Of a stretch of 64,000 bases of DNA, positions 25,684-34,643 are shown piece by piece. The position numbers and the translations under genes were made by a program. Every line of letters begins with the position of its first letter. The stretch's first letter is position 1. The DNA comes from Methanobacteriaceae archaeon (GTDB taxonomy: Archaea > Methanobacteriota > Methanobacteria > Methanobacteriales > Methanobacteriaceae). Location of the stretch: contig JAQXTL010000004.1 of assembly GCA_029219465.1 (NCBI GenBank), forward strand, positions 62,001 to 126,000, written 5' to 3'. The notes under the pieces were generated by a model, which saw nothing but the letters and a program-made list of their open reading frames with translations, did no database searches and was not told the origin of the DNA.

Positions 25684-26658
25684 TCATCTAAAAATAAATA
25701 CTGGATTTTCTTCTTGGTTGAAAACTTCAGCCTGTTCATCTTTATAGTTTAAAAACAAACTGTTTGAATCAGTTACTTCACCAACAACTGCTGCTTCAAT
25801 TGAATAATCGGCCAAGTATTCTTTGATGAATTCACATTTATCTTCAGATGCAGTAAAAACAAATCCAGAACCAGGATATGATCTAAGCCAGTCAGCCCAG
25901 CTTAAAGTTTCGTTTCTTGGAATGTCTTCTAAATTAACAACAGCTCCTTTTTTAGAGGTTTCAAGAAGCATTTCTAATGTTCCTAAAATTCCAGGATTTG
26001 AAATGTCTTTTCCGGATTTGATGTAATCATGTTCTGCAAGATATTGAACTGCAGTAATTTGGTCCCTTACAATTTGTGCATCTTTGTCATAGGTAGTGTC
26101 CCAGTTTAAGTTAAACATTTCATGAGGTTTGCCGTCCAAATCAATTGCTACAATTACTTTATCTCCAACTTCTGCTCCAAAACTTGTTATAATTTTATCT
26201 TTTTGAGCAATTCCAACAATAGCTACACCTAATGAGTCAACTTCACCGTCAGGATGTAAATGACCTCCAACCATCGGAACTCCAAATTTTAAACATCCAT
26301 CCTTGATTCCTTTTAATAAATCTTCATAAATATCATCATTGCTAATAGACATTATGTTAACCATAGCTAACGGTTTTCCACCCATTGCTGCAATATCATT
26401 TACATTTACTAAAACAGAACAGTATCCTGCCCAGTAGGGATTTACATTCATGATATCTCCCCAAATACCATCAGCAGCAATAAGCATTACCTGATTATTT
26501 CCAATATCTATAGCTGAAGCATCATCACCAATATCAATAACAACATCACCAGAAACGTTATATGACTCTTCTAAAAGAGAAATTACATTATTGATTGAAC
26601 TTTTACGAGATACTCCTTTAAATTCTTGAATTTCTTTAACAAGGTTTTTAAAATCCAA
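25684..26658 (-). CDS. mmp2: Methanogenesis marker protein 2 (AIR synthase-related)
   Basis: A PurM/ThiL/SelD-type ATP-binding protein found in methanogens; substrate unknown. PurM-fold motifs are seen in order: '[15 protein letters not shown]' (nucleotide-binding DDA), '[14 protein letters not shown]', '[12 protein letters not shown]' and '[15 protein letters not shown]', with '[16 protein letters not shown]' in the second domain. The length of 324 residues fits. It follows the DUF2117 gene by 14 bp in a four-gene run. Assigned on family resemblance; I am confident of the fold and moderately so of the marker number. Confidence 0.82.
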   Translation of the reverse strand: MDFKNLVKEIQEFKGVSRKSSINNVISLLEESYNVSGDVVIDIGDDASAIDIGNNQVMLIAADGIWGDIMNVNPYWAGYCSVLVNVNDIAAMGGKPLAMVNIMSISNDDIYEDLLKGIKDGCLKFGVPMVGGHLHPDGEVDSLGVAIVGIAQKDKIITSFGAEVGDKVIVAIDLDGKPHEMFNLNWDTTYDKDAQIVRDQITAVQYLAEHDYIKSGKDISNPGILGTLEMLLETSKKGAVVNLEDIPRNETLSWADWLRSYPGSGFVFTASEDKCEFIKEYLADYSIEAAVVGEVTDSNSLFLNYKDEQAEVFNQEENPVFIFR

Positions 26659-26672
26659 AGATTACACTTCCT

Positions 26673-27788
26673 TTAATTAATATAATTAATTTTATATTTG
26701 CAATTAATATCTTTTATTATTTCAATTATTTTATCGCGAACTTCACCAATATCAGAATAGTCCAAAGATTGCTTGGAGCCGTCAAACATTATTCTTTTAA
26801 TATTTTGACCAACAATATCATCAAAACCACTTTCAACCTCAAAGATGATAGAATTTTTAACCTTAAATCCATCTTCCACAACCTTGTCCAAATCTCCATC
26901 AGTTATACCAATTATAGGTATATCAAATCTGTATAGAATATCAGAAGAAATCAAAGTAGTGTCATCACCAACAGTAATAACCACAGATGAATCTCTAAAC
27001 TGATAGACATCTTCACCAGCATGGTCTAAAAATGTAATTTTAAAATCTTCAGACTTATCTGATGAAATAACGCGAGGATTAACTTTTGCATGTCTTAAAA
27101 GTCCAGTTTTTATAATAGCTGATTCAAGGTCAACTTCGCCCAATTTTTCAAGACCGTGCTGTTTAAGCTCACCACCAACAATATCTACAATATGATTATC
27201 CTTAGCAATTAATGTAAGCTTATCTGAGTTTGTTTTACCTATAACAACACTGTTAACCATTATGTTTTCACCAGGACTTACTCCATGAACAATTCTTTGA
27301 TTAACACTAGCATCATCCTGTTTTATATGTTTTTCATATACTTCCTCAGGACTTACAACTGACAAATTAAGTTTTTTGGAAAGCTCATCAACAATTTCCA
27401 AATCATTGTTCCATGGTATAATACTACCATCAGCCTCACCAGGCCTTTCGATTTGAATAACTGGAATATTATTATCAGCAATTTTATCTGCATAATGATT
27501 ATAAACTTTATATCCAAAAACCTGTCCTGTAACATCAGATTTTCCATAGTTAAGTAAGAAAATCAAATCAACATTATCATCATAAAAGATTTTTAAAGAA
27601 TCACTTGGAACTAGTTTGCGAGTAATATCAATAACATCTTCCAAACTTGCATCAATAACAGCAGTACGGCCCATTGTACCACCAAGTCTTACTGAAACAT
27701 CCCCATAATTTTTAATTAAGTTGATTAACTTTATAGCATACCCAGAATCAATAATATTTGGACCATGAACAACAATACCTATTTTCAT
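26673..27788 (-). CDS. DUF2117 conserved methanogen protein
   Basis: A 371-residue cytoplasmic protein. The N-terminus 'MKIGIVVHGPNIIDSGYAIKLINLIKNYGDVSVRLGGTMGRTAV' is the hallmark I associate with DUF2117. Later segments 'VNSVVIGKTNSDKLTLIAKDNHIVDIVGGELKQHG' and 'SSVVITVGDDTTLISSDILYRFDIPIIGITDGDLD' suggest two alpha/beta domains, the second with a nucleotide-binding feel. Function unknown. Its ATG overlaps the nob1 stop by 4 bp, and mmp2 follows. Confidence 0.7.
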   Translation of the reverse strand: MKIGIVVHGPNIIDSGYAIKLINLIKNYGDVSVRLGGTMGRTAVIDASLEDVIDITRKLVPSDSLKIFYDDNVDLIFLLNYGKSDVTGQVFGYKVYNHYADKIADNNIPVIQIERPGEADGSIIPWNNDLEIVDELSKKLNLSVVSPEEVYEKHIKQDDASVNQRIVHGVSPGENIMVNSVVIGKTNSDKLTLIAKDNHIVDIVGGELKQHGLEKLGEVDLESAIIKTGLLRHAKVNPRVISSDKSEDFKITFLDHAGEDVYQFRDSSVVITVGDDTTLISSDILYRFDIPIIGITDGDLDKVVEDGFKVKNSIIFEVESGFDDIVGQNIKRIMFDGSKQSLDYSDIGEVRDKIIEIIKDINCKYKINYIN

Positions 27789-28291
27789 TTGTTCACCTTA
27801 ATTCTTTTTTTATAGATTTTTGATCCACAAATTTCACAGTCATCAAAAGGATAATCATCACCATATTCCTTTTTACAGCCTTCACAAACCTTTTTCCAGT
27901 TGTAAATTCCTTTAATACCCTGTGTCATAACACCAGAATAAGGAATATTCATTATTTTTAAGGTATTTTGAATGGAATAATCATCACTGATAAGTTTAAC
28001 ACTGCGCCCTTCTTTTTGAAGCGTATATGCAAGCGCAATCAATTTTTTATCCGGAAATGATAACCTTAAAATATCACCAGATTCAGATATAATTTTATTA
28101 ACACAATTTATATACTCATCTGGCACATCTTGTATAGTTAATTTACACTCATCAATAGCCATGTCTAGTGCAAGTCTAGATTGAAAATCCTTAATTTCAG
28201 CAGTGATTTCAGGAATGGTAAAATTGTTGTTTGTATTTAATTTAAAACCATTGATAAAAGCAGAAGCATCTAATATATAACAAATTTCCAT
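27785..28291 (-). CDS. nob1: rRNA maturation endonuclease Nob1
   Basis: Cleaves the 3' end of pre-16S rRNA at the last step of small-subunit maturation. A PIN domain (1-125) has the acidic residues 'YILDASAFI', 'TAEIKDF' and 'LISDDYSIQN'. It is followed by a zinc ribbon 'CEGCKKEYGDDYPFDDCEICG' (shown here with C-x2-C ... C-x2-C spacing) and a basic tail. The length of 168 residues matches archaeal Nob1. It is first in the run nob1-DUF2117-mmp2-CDP-alcohol transferase. Confidence 0.88.
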   Translation of the reverse strand: MEICYILDASAFINGFKLNTNNNFTIPEITAEIKDFQSRLALDMAIDECKLTIQDVPDEYINCVNKIISESGDILRLSFPDKKLIALAYTLQKEGRSVKLISDDYSIQNTLKIMNIPYSGVMTQGIKGIYNWKKVCEGCKKEYGDDYPFDDCEICGSKIYKKRIKVNK

Positions 28292-28384
28292 GTAATTATA
28301 TTAAATTTTATGAATTAATAAAGGTTAGTGATTGAAAATAAACTTGAAAATTAAGAATAAATCTTTAAAGCAATATTAAATCAT

Positions 28385-28438
28385 TTGGAAGAGTTTTGGG
28401 ATAAATTTGGGATAGAATTGGAAAAATCTATTTAAATT
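28385..28438 (+). promoter_or_regulatory. Four 11-bp-phased direct repeats next to the TATA box of a regulator operon
   Basis: TTGGAAGA, TTGGGATA, TTGGGATA and TTGGAAAA start at 28385, 28396, 28407 and 28418, exactly 11 bp apart each time. A TATA-like CTATTTAAATTT (28428-28439) follows at once, with ATG 28486 about 50 bp further. Repeats spaced by one helical turn beside the BRE suggest a regulator array on one DNA face, either autoregulation or activation. Confidence 0.6.
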
Positions 28439-28485
28439 TCAATTGAAAAATTTGATACTATCCAAAAAATTGGAGGAAAATAAAA

Positions 28486-29277
28486 ATGAATATTCAAAAT
28501 GAAATTAATACTGATATCAAATTTCTTGCAAAATCAGAAATTCGATTGAAAATATTAAGTGAACTACAAAATAGCCCAAATAGCGTCCATGAACTTGTTA
28601 AAAAGACAAAAATAACTTATAGTTCTGTTTCAAGCAATATATCAAAGTTGGAGCAGAATAACTACATAAAAAAGATAAAATCTAAGTATTATCTAAATCC
28701 AATGACTGAAATATATTTTACAACACTTATGGATTTTAAAAAAAGTGTTGAAGTCATAAACGATTATACTGAATTTTGGGATAAACACGATTTGGATCAA
28801 ATAAACATTGATTCATTGAAAAATATCACAGACTTGAAAGATTCAAAATTGATTGAAACAACACCACTCGACATCTACAAAACCCACAACACCATCAAAG
28901 ACCAAATAACCAATTCAACCTCACTAAAAGCTGTATTTCCATACCTTCACCCAGAATATCCGAAATTAATTGAAAATATTCTAAAAGAAAATGGAAATAT
29001 TGAATTGATAATACCTAAATCAATTTATAATGCTATTACATCAAGCATTAATTCAAAAATAAAACAGCAAGCATCAGCACAGGAAAGATTAACAATATAT
29101 CCTGTTGATGAGGATTTAAAAGTATATTTAACAATATGTGATGAATCAATTAGTTTTGGATTATTTAAAAATGACAAAAGCTTTGATCAAAACAGGATTC
29201 TTATTTGCAATAGCGATAAATCAAAAAACTGGGCTGGAGAACTATTTAAAAATATTAAGCATGATGTGATAAAATGA
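28486..29277 (+). CDS. Winged-helix regulator with FilR1/DUF1724-like domain (copy 1)
   Basis: A DNA-binding regulator of 263 residues. The N-terminal winged helix (about 15-75) reads 'SEIRLKILSELQNSPNSVHEL' then 'TKITYSSVSSNISKLEQNNYIKK'. The rest contains 'EFWDKHDLDQINIDSLKNI', the W-x2-HDL motif I associate with the FilR1/DUF1724 regulatory domain, and ends 'SDKSKNWAGELFKNI'. GGAGG lies 9 nt before ATG. It overlaps the next regulator by 4 bp. Ligand and targets are unknown. Confidence 0.82.
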   Translation: MNIQNEINTDIKFLAKSEIRLKILSELQNSPNSVHELVKKTKITYSSVSSNISKLEQNNYIKKIKSKYYLNPMTEIYFTTLMDFKKSVEVINDYTEFWDKHDLDQINIDSLKNITDLKDSKLIETTPLDIYKTHNTIKDQITNSTSLKAVFPYLHPEYPKLIENILKENGNIELIIPKSIYNAITSSINSKIKQQASAQERLTIYPVDEDLKVYLTICDESISFGLFKNDKSFDQNRILICNSDKSKNWAGELFKNIKHDVIK

Positions 29278-30092
29278 CCAATATTAAAACCAAAAAAGAA
29301 CTAAATGACGAATATCAAAATGTGAAATACATTTTAACCTCTGGAATGAGAACCAAACTGCTATTATCACTTTATGAACATTCCAAGAAACTTGAAGAAA
29401 TAAGAAATGACTTGAAAAAACCATCAGCAACCATATTACATGGACTTAAAGAGCTGGAAAATAAGAATTTAATTAGAAAAATTCAAAAAAACTATGAATT
29501 AACATCAAACGGATATATTCTTACTACAAATATGATAAAGTTAATTGAAAACTGGAATTCAATAAATAAAAATAAGCAGTTCTGGAATAACCATGATTTG
29601 TCAGATATTCCTGAAGAAATGTTAAAAGACATCTATTTATTAAAAAACGCAGAATATGAAACTTCAACAACCAGTGATTTATCAAATGCATTTAATCAAT
29701 ACATAAATCATCTATCAAACTCAAAAGAAGTAAAAATTATTCTTCCAATTTACTCAGAAAATCATTTTAGACATATTTTAGATTTTTTAAATGATGATAA
29801 GTTATCTAAATTAGAGTTAATTGTTGGTAAAAAGATTCAAGAATCCATCGAGCAAAATGATGATTTGAAAAAATCATTACTTGGAAATGAAAAGGTATGT
29901 GTAAAATGCATCGAAAAAGATTTGAAATTATTTTTAAGTAGCTGTGACAATTTTATGTCCCTTACACTATTTTTAAAAGATGGACATTATGATGATTCAC
30001 AGATATTAATTGGAAAAGATGAAAATGCCAGAAAATGGGCTTCAAGTTTAATTCAATATATTTTAGACAAAAATGGAGTTGATCATAGTTAA
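29274..30092 (+). CDS. Winged-helix regulator with FilR1/DUF1724-like domain (copy 2)
   Basis: A paralogue of the preceding protein, 272 residues, same domain order. The winged helix is 'SGMRTKLLLSLYEHSKKLEEI' plus 'KKPSATILHGLKELENKNLIRK'. The effector domain has 'KQFWNNHDLSDIPEEMLKDI' and ends 'DENARKWASSLIQYIL'. Divergence between the copies is high, so the duplication is not recent. It overlaps both neighbours (4 bp before, 20 bp after), implying translation in a fixed ratio and possibly hetero-oligomers. Confidence 0.82.
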   Translation: MTNIKTKKELNDEYQNVKYILTSGMRTKLLLSLYEHSKKLEEIRNDLKKPSATILHGLKELENKNLIRKIQKNYELTSNGYILTTNMIKLIENWNSINKNKQFWNNHDLSDIPEEMLKDIYLLKNAEYETSTTSDLSNAFNQYINHLSNSKEVKIILPIYSENHFRHILDFLNDDKLSKLELIVGKKIQESIEQNDDLKKSLLGNEKVCVKCIEKDLKLFLSSCDNFMSLTLFLKDGHYDDSQILIGKDENARKWASSLIQYILDKNGVDHS

Positions 30093-30429
30093 TACAGAAG
30101 TACTTTTAAAACTAAGCGAAATCAAAAACAAAGAACTTTCAACATTACTGATTGGAAGAAAAGGTGGGATAACTACAATCAAAATAACAGACATGATTTT
30201 ACATAAACCCAGTAATGCAAATCAATTATCAAAAATACTCGACTTAGACTATAAAACAATAACATACCACCTAAATCTGATGATAGAACATAACTATGTC
30301 GAAAAAGAAAAAGTCACACATAGCTATGTATACTATCCTAGCAAAAAATTATATAATTGCATAGAAGAATATAGTTTAATAAAGAATTTTCTTAAACTAA
30401 CTATGAAAGGTATGAAAAATGAAAAGTAA
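30073..30429 (+). CDS. ArsR-type winged-helix regulator lacking an effector domain
   Basis: A 118-residue protein that is almost only a winged helix: 'GGITTIKITDMILHKPSNANQLSKILDLDYKTITYHLNLMIEHNYVEKEKVTHSYVYYPSKKLYN'. The 'Y.TITYHL' recognition helix and beta-hairpin wing are ArsR-like. The start is uncertain: ATG 30073 is used, but a GGAG just after it could serve a slightly later start. It is third of three overlapping regulators and overlaps moaB by 11 bp. Confidence 0.75.
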   Translation: MELIIVNTEVLLKLSEIKNKELSTLLIGRKGGITTIKITDMILHKPSNANQLSKILDLDYKTITYHLNLMIEHNYVEKEKVTHSYVYYPSKKLYNCIEEYSLIKNFLKLTMKGMKNEK

Positions 30430-30925
30430 AACAGCAAGTGAACATCAAAAAATGTCTTCAAAAGACATTACTTGTGGAATAATTACTCTAAGTGACAGTA
30501 GAAAATCAAAAAAAGCAGATTTGTCCGGACAGTACATGGCTGAGGAAATTGAAGCTAGATATACTTTAAAATCCAGAAGCTTAATTCCAGATGAAAAAGA
30601 AGACTTGATTAATTCTATTGAAGATATGATTGCTGATAATACTGACGTTATTTTAACAACTGGAGGAACAGGGCTTGACCCTCGTGACATCACAGTTGAA
30701 ACAGTAGAATCCCTTTTTGAAAAAAAACTTGATGGCTTTGGGGAAATGTTTAGAAAAAAATCTTATGATGAAATTGGTGCTGCAGCACTTCTTTCAAGAG
30801 CAACAGCTGGAATTTACAAAAAAACAATTATTTTTTCCATGCCTGGCTCTCCGAATGCAGTTAAAACTGCATTTAGCATAATTATTGATGAACTTCCCCA
30901 TTTTGTCCATCATGTAAAAAAATGA
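30419..30925 (+). CDS. moaB: Molybdenum cofactor biosynthesis protein MoaB
   Basis: Adenylylates molybdopterin (or the tungsten form) before metal insertion; the cofactor serves formylmethanofuran dehydrogenase and formate dehydrogenase. The MogA/MoaB fold is recognised by 'CGIITLSDSRKSKKADLSGQYM', 'DVILTTGGTGLDPRDITVETV' and 'IIFSMPGSPNAVKTAF'. The length is 168 residues. It is the last gene of the regulator operon, overlapping the ArsR-type gene, which hints that the regulators deal with molybdate, tungstate or their enzymes. Confidence 0.92.
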   Translation: MKSKTASEHQKMSSKDITCGIITLSDSRKSKKADLSGQYMAEEIEARYTLKSRSLIPDEKEDLINSIEDMIADNTDVILTTGGTGLDPRDITVETVESLFEKKLDGFGEMFRKKSYDEIGAAALLSRATAGIYKKTIIFSMPGSPNAVKTAFSIIIDELPHFVHHVKK

Positions 30926-30945
30926 TGAAATTTAATTTCATCATT
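30921..30945. terminator. Convergent bidirectional terminator between moaB and pyrE
   Basis: AATGATGAAAT and ATTTCATCATT pair over 11 perfect base pairs around a 3-nt loop. The moaB stop lies in the first arm, the pyrE stop 12 bp beyond, and T-rich or A-rich tracts flank it on both strands. Confidence 0.6.
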
Positions 30946-30956
30946 AATTATTTATT

Positions 30957-31481
30957 TTAAAAAAAATCTTTAACACTGATTAAAGGTTCTAATGTAATAC
31001 CTTCTTTTTCAAATGTTTCAATAGCTCCTTCTTCACGGTCCACTACAACAAAAGCTCTTTTTACATTACCACCATTATCATTAATAGCACGAATAGCTTT
31101 TAGAAGTGATCCACCAGTAGTTGAAACATCCTCTACAACAATAACATTGTCTCCTTCATTTAATTCGCCTTCAATAAGTTTGGAAGTACCATAACCTTTC
31201 TTTTCTTTACGAATCATTAATAAAGGAAGTTTGGATTCAAGAGAAACAGCAGTAGCTATTGGAACTGCACCTAATGCTGGACCTGCAACCTTATCAATAT
31301 CATCTAAATCAATTTTTTGTGTAATTAATTTTGAGATTGTAGAAAGAATTTCAGGTTCAGTAATAGCTTTTTTCATGTTGATATAATAATTACTCTTTTT
31401 TCCAGAAGATAATGTGAAATCACCTTCAAGAAATACACCGTTTTCTTTTAATAAGTCAATTAAATATTCTTTAGAAGTCAT
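30957..31481 (-). CDS. pyrE: Orotate phosphoribosyltransferase
   Basis: Makes orotidine 5'-monophosphate from orotate and PRPP in pyrimidine synthesis. The PRPP-binding motif is '[20 protein letters not shown]' with the acidic pair, and the N-terminal '[22 protein letters not shown]' is typical. '[20 protein letters not shown]' and the catalytic loop '[16 protein letters not shown]' complete it. The length of 174 residues is normal. A PRC-barrel gene ends 5 bp upstream on the same strand. Confidence 0.93.
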   Translation of the reverse strand: MTSKEYLIDLLKENGVFLEGDFTLSSGKKSNYYINMKKAITEPEILSTISKLITQKIDLDDIDKVAGPALGAVPIATAVSLESKLPLLMIRKEKKGYGTSKLIEGELNEGDNVIVVEDVSTTGGSLLKAIRAINDNGGNVKRAFVVVDREEGAIETFEKEGITLEPLISVKDFF

Positions 31482-31486
31482 ATGAA

Positions 31487-31720
31487 TCAGAAAATGTCAT
31501 CTTCGCCTTTGAGTAAAACTTTATCTCCCATTGCTTTTACCAATTCAATAGGAACAATGTTTTCACTAGATTTAATTTGTTCTGAAAATCCTGTTTTTTT
31601 AATTACCAAATCAGTAATTTCAAAAGTATCTTTATCAAAAATTACATCTGAAACTTTACCTATGATTTGAATTTCAGAATCGAGAACTTCTTTACCAAAT
31701 ACTTCGTCTTTAATTCTCAT
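31487..31720 (-). CDS. PRC-barrel domain protein
   Basis: A 77-residue single-domain PRC barrel: '[40 protein letters not shown]' with the usual 'G.V.D..FD..T..I..L.V'. Stand-alone archaeal PRC barrels are common and of unknown function; some are linked to RNA metabolism or cell division. AAGGTG precedes the ATG at 31720; the frame opens to a GTG inside that site. It is cotranscribed with pyrE. A second PRC-barrel protein is encoded at 50956. Confidence 0.82.
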   Translation of the reverse strand: MRIKDEVFGKEVLDSEIQIIGKVSDVIFDKDTFEITDLVIKKTGFSEQIKSSENIVPIELVKAMGDKVLLKGEDDIF

Positions 31721-31847
31721 AAAAAACACCTTATTAGTAACTATTAAATTTTCAATTTAAATATATTTCTAATATTTGGAAAAATAACATGCTAAAAAGT
31801 ATTTATCATAATCAATATAATAACAATATTGATTTAAAGGTGAACTT

Positions 31848-33374
31848 ATGCAGGAAAAAACATTCACTGTAACTGAAATTAATAATTACATCAATAAAAA
31901 ATTGAAGATGGATCCTAAATTGAAAAATATTTATGTAAAAGGTGAAATTTCCAATTACAAATCATATCCCCGTGGACATGACTATTTTACACTAAAAGAT
32001 GAAAAAACCCAAATTTCAGCAGTGATGTATAAACTCAATAAAAAGAGATTTCTTAAATTCAAACCTGAAAATGGAATGAAAGTAATTATTAAAGGAAAAA
32101 TTGAAGTTTATCCTCAAAATGGTAATTATCAGTTATATGCAACAACAATGACTGAAGATGGAGTTGGAGATTTACATATTGCATATGAACAATTAAGAAA
32201 AAAGCTTGAAAAAGAAGGAGTATTTGACAAATCCCACAAAAAAGAAATTCCAAAATATCCAAAACGAATTGGAGTTGTAACTGCAAAAACAGGTGCTGCA
32301 ATCAAGGACATTATCACAACAATCAAAAGAAGATATCCAATTTGTGAAATCTATATTTTTTCAACACTTGTTCAAGGTCAAGACGCACCAAATCAAATAA
32401 CCTCCCAAATAAAACGTGCACAAAATTATGATTTGGATACACTTATTGTAGGTAGAGGTGGAGGAAGTTTTGAGGATTTAAATGCATTTAATGATGAAAA
32501 TGTTGTACGTGAAATTTATAACTCAAAAATACCTGTAATTAGTGCTGTTGGACATGAAACTGACTTTACACTAGTTGATTTTGTTTCAGATAAAAGGGCT
32601 CCAACACCAACTGCAGCAGCAGAACTTGCTGTTCCAAAACTTAGTGAAATCCAGTATAAAGTTGATCAGCTTGCATATACGGTTAACAACAATGTTAAAA
32701 ATAGATTAAAACAACATAAATCCAAATTAAATCATATTGTGGAAAAACAAATCTTTAAAAACCCAGAATCAATTTATCAAATAAAACAAATGCATTTGGA
32801 TAATCTGATTAGTAAGCTTGATTACTCATCAAAATCAATTATTTCAAAAAATAAAACAAAGCTATTGGAATTAGAGCATTCTGTGATTTTTAAAAACCCA
32901 CAAACATTATACGAATCAAAACATATTAGACTTGACCAGTTAACCAATAAATTGAACTATGTTTCAAGACAATTATTATCAGATAACAAAAACAGGTTAG
33001 AAAGAGTTGAAAACTCACCAATATTCAAAAACCCTCAATCAATGTATCAAACAAAAGAAATAAAACTGGATAACATTGTAAATAAATTAAACTACACATC
33101 AAAAGAGATAATTTCAAAAAATAAGAATAAATTAAGTCAATTGGAAAATAGTCCTGTTTTAAGAAATCCTAAAATGATAATCAAATCAAAAGAAGAGCAG
33201 TATTCAAAAAATATTGCTAAACTAGAAATTTTAAATCCACTTTTAACATTAAAAAGAGGATATACAGTTACAAGAGTTAATGATAAAGTAATTTCCTCAT
33301 CAAAAGATGTGAAAAGTGGTGACGAATTAGATATTGAATTTAAAGATGGAAAAATTAATACAAAGGTGATATGA
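31848..33374 (+). CDS. xseA: Exonuclease VII large subunit with three 45-residue repeats
   Basis: Degrades single-stranded DNA from either end to short oligonucleotides, with the small subunit XseB. The N-terminal OB-fold ('FTVTEINNYINKKLKMDPKLKNIYVKGEIS') and the catalytic core ('RIGVVTAKTGAAIKDIITTIKRR', 'VGRGGGSFEDLNAFND', 'VISAVGHETDFTLVDFVSDKRAPTPTAAAEL') are standard. The helical C-terminal part holds three tandem repeats, residues 302-346, 347-391 and 392-436, each starting IFKNP. It ends with 'LLTLKRGYTVTR'. The gene is typical of bacteria and rare in archaea, so it was probably acquired. AAAGGTG precedes ATG; xseB overlaps the end. Confidence 0.93.
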   Translation: MQEKTFTVTEINNYINKKLKMDPKLKNIYVKGEISNYKSYPRGHDYFTLKDEKTQISAVMYKLNKKRFLKFKPENGMKVIIKGKIEVYPQNGNYQLYATTMTEDGVGDLHIAYEQLRKKLEKEGVFDKSHKKEIPKYPKRIGVVTAKTGAAIKDIITTIKRRYPICEIYIFSTLVQGQDAPNQITSQIKRAQNYDLDTLIVGRGGGSFEDLNAFNDENVVREIYNSKIPVISAVGHETDFTLVDFVSDKRAPTPTAAAELAVPKLSEIQYKVDQLAYTVNNNVKNRLKQHKSKLNHIVEKQIFKNPESIYQIKQMHLDNLISKLDYSSKSIISKNKTKLLELEHSVIFKNPQTLYESKHIRLDQLTNKLNYVSRQLLSDNKNRLERVENSPIFKNPQSMYQTKEIKLDNIVNKLNYTSKEIISKNKNKLSQLENSPVLRNPKMIIKSKEEQYSKNIAKLEILNPLLTLKRGYTVTRVNDKVISSSKDVKSGDELDIEFKDGKINTKVI

Positions 33375-33592
33375 TGGAAAATTTAAGTTTTGAAGAAAGT
33401 TTAGAAAAATTAGAAGAAATCGTTAACAAATTAGAAAATGGGGACGTTCCATTAGATGATGCAATTGAAGAATTCAACAATGCAATGCAATTAGTTAATG
33501 TATGTAATAAGAAATTAAGTGCTGCAGAAGAATCCATTGCAAAAATTGTAAAAGAAAACGGAGAAATTGTAAACTTTGAAATTAACGAATAA
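33371..33592 (+). CDS. xseB: Exonuclease VII small subunit
   Basis: A 73-residue helical hairpin that binds along the helical region of XseA. The family pattern is 'LSFEESLEKLEEIVNKLENGDVPLDDAIEEFNNAMQLV' followed by 'CNKKLSAAEESIAKI'. GGTGAT lies just before two adjacent ATG codons (33371 and 33374); either could start. Overlap with the xseA stop implies coupled translation. Its 3' end overlaps the convergent cbiZ gene by 11 bp. Confidence 0.93.
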   Translation: MMENLSFEESLEKLEEIVNKLENGDVPLDDAIEEFNNAMQLVNVCNKKLSAAEESIAKIVKENGEIVNFEINE

Positions 33593-34598
33593 AATAGTTA
33601 ATCCAGTAATTTAATAATTCCTTTATTGGATAACTATTACAATTTTCATCCACTATTTTTTTAGCAAGACCGAATGCTTCTTTTTTGTTAATCAAACCAC
33701 AGTCAACTTCATCAAATAAGTTTAAAACAGAAGTTGCAATAGCTACATTTTCAGGTTTTTTCATATCTTTTTGTAATTTACTTATGAATTGAAACTTGTC
33801 ATAGTCTAAATCATTATAAAAATCATTAATATCCAGACTATAGCGATTTAACCTGACAAGAACATTAGCCTGTGATTTATTTGTAATCCACACCTGTTTA
33901 CCAATAGCTTTTGTTACTGATTCAATTACTGCTTTTGCAATAAGCTCACCCATTTTTGAGTGCTTTCCTGCGTTTGTTATAACATCGTCTGAATCAGTAT
34001 TTGAAAAAATACATAAACCATCAGTTCCAGTTCCTGTTGCATAACCATTAGAGTATTGTGATGGTATTTTTAAGTTGTTCATAGCTACTGTTTTTGCTTC
34101 AGTTGCACACATAAATGCTTCTACAAGAGTAGATTTTGATAAATTAACATTGGTTAGCAATATTGTATTGATAGTTCCAAAATGAAATTCACCATTTTCC
34201 TGCCAGTATGATGCTGGATCACCTGCTTTTGAAGAATTTGTCCTAACTCCTGCAGTTGATATAGCTGTGACTTCAACATTCTTATATTTTTTTGATACAA
34301 TACTCAAATTATTCATTTCAGCTAACGTAATTAGTCCAGTTGAAAAATTTGAATCAATATCCATTAACTTACATTCATTTATTAGATAGTCACAAACATC
34401 ATGGTTTTCAAGATAATCTATTCTATCCTGAGACAGATGTTGGTTAAAAACAGATTTGTACAAATCACAAGTTCCCCCATTAAGCTGTGAGGAAGATATT
34501 CCATTGCGATTATGTTTAAAAGTAACTAAAACAGTATCTTTTAAATAAAAGACCTTATCATCAATAGATGTTTTAAAAATAAGTCTATTTGAATACAT
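33582..34598 (-). CDS. cbiZ: Adenosylcobinamide amidohydrolase
   Basis: Cleaves the aminopropanol arm from adenosylcobinamide to give adenosylcobyric acid, letting the cell reuse incomplete corrinoids from outside. Family motifs are 'EVTAISTAGVRTNSSKAGDPASY', 'GTINTILLTNVNLSKSTLVEAFMCATEAKTVAMNNL' and 'YATGTGTDGLCIFS'. The core covers about residues 1-235, and the remaining 100 residues are an extra helical tail. The length is 338 residues. It stands alone, convergent with xseB. Salvage suits a gut archaeon that must share corrinoids with bacteria. Confidence 0.88.
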   Translation of the reverse strand: MYSNRLIFKTSIDDKVFYLKDTVLVTFKHNRNGISSSQLNGGTCDLYKSVFNQHLSQDRIDYLENHDVCDYLINECKLMDIDSNFSTGLITLAEMNNLSIVSKKYKNVEVTAISTAGVRTNSSKAGDPASYWQENGEFHFGTINTILLTNVNLSKSTLVEAFMCATEAKTVAMNNLKIPSQYSNGYATGTGTDGLCIFSNTDSDDVITNAGKHSKMGELIAKAVIESVTKAIGKQVWITNKSQANVLVRLNRYSLDINDFYNDLDYDKFQFISKLQKDMKKPENVAIATSVLNLFDEVDCGLINKKEAFGLAKKIVDENCNSYPIKELLNYWINYFIR

Positions 34599-34643
34599 AA
34601 AAAAAATAAAAAAAGAAAAGAAATTATAAAAATTTCTTTAAAC

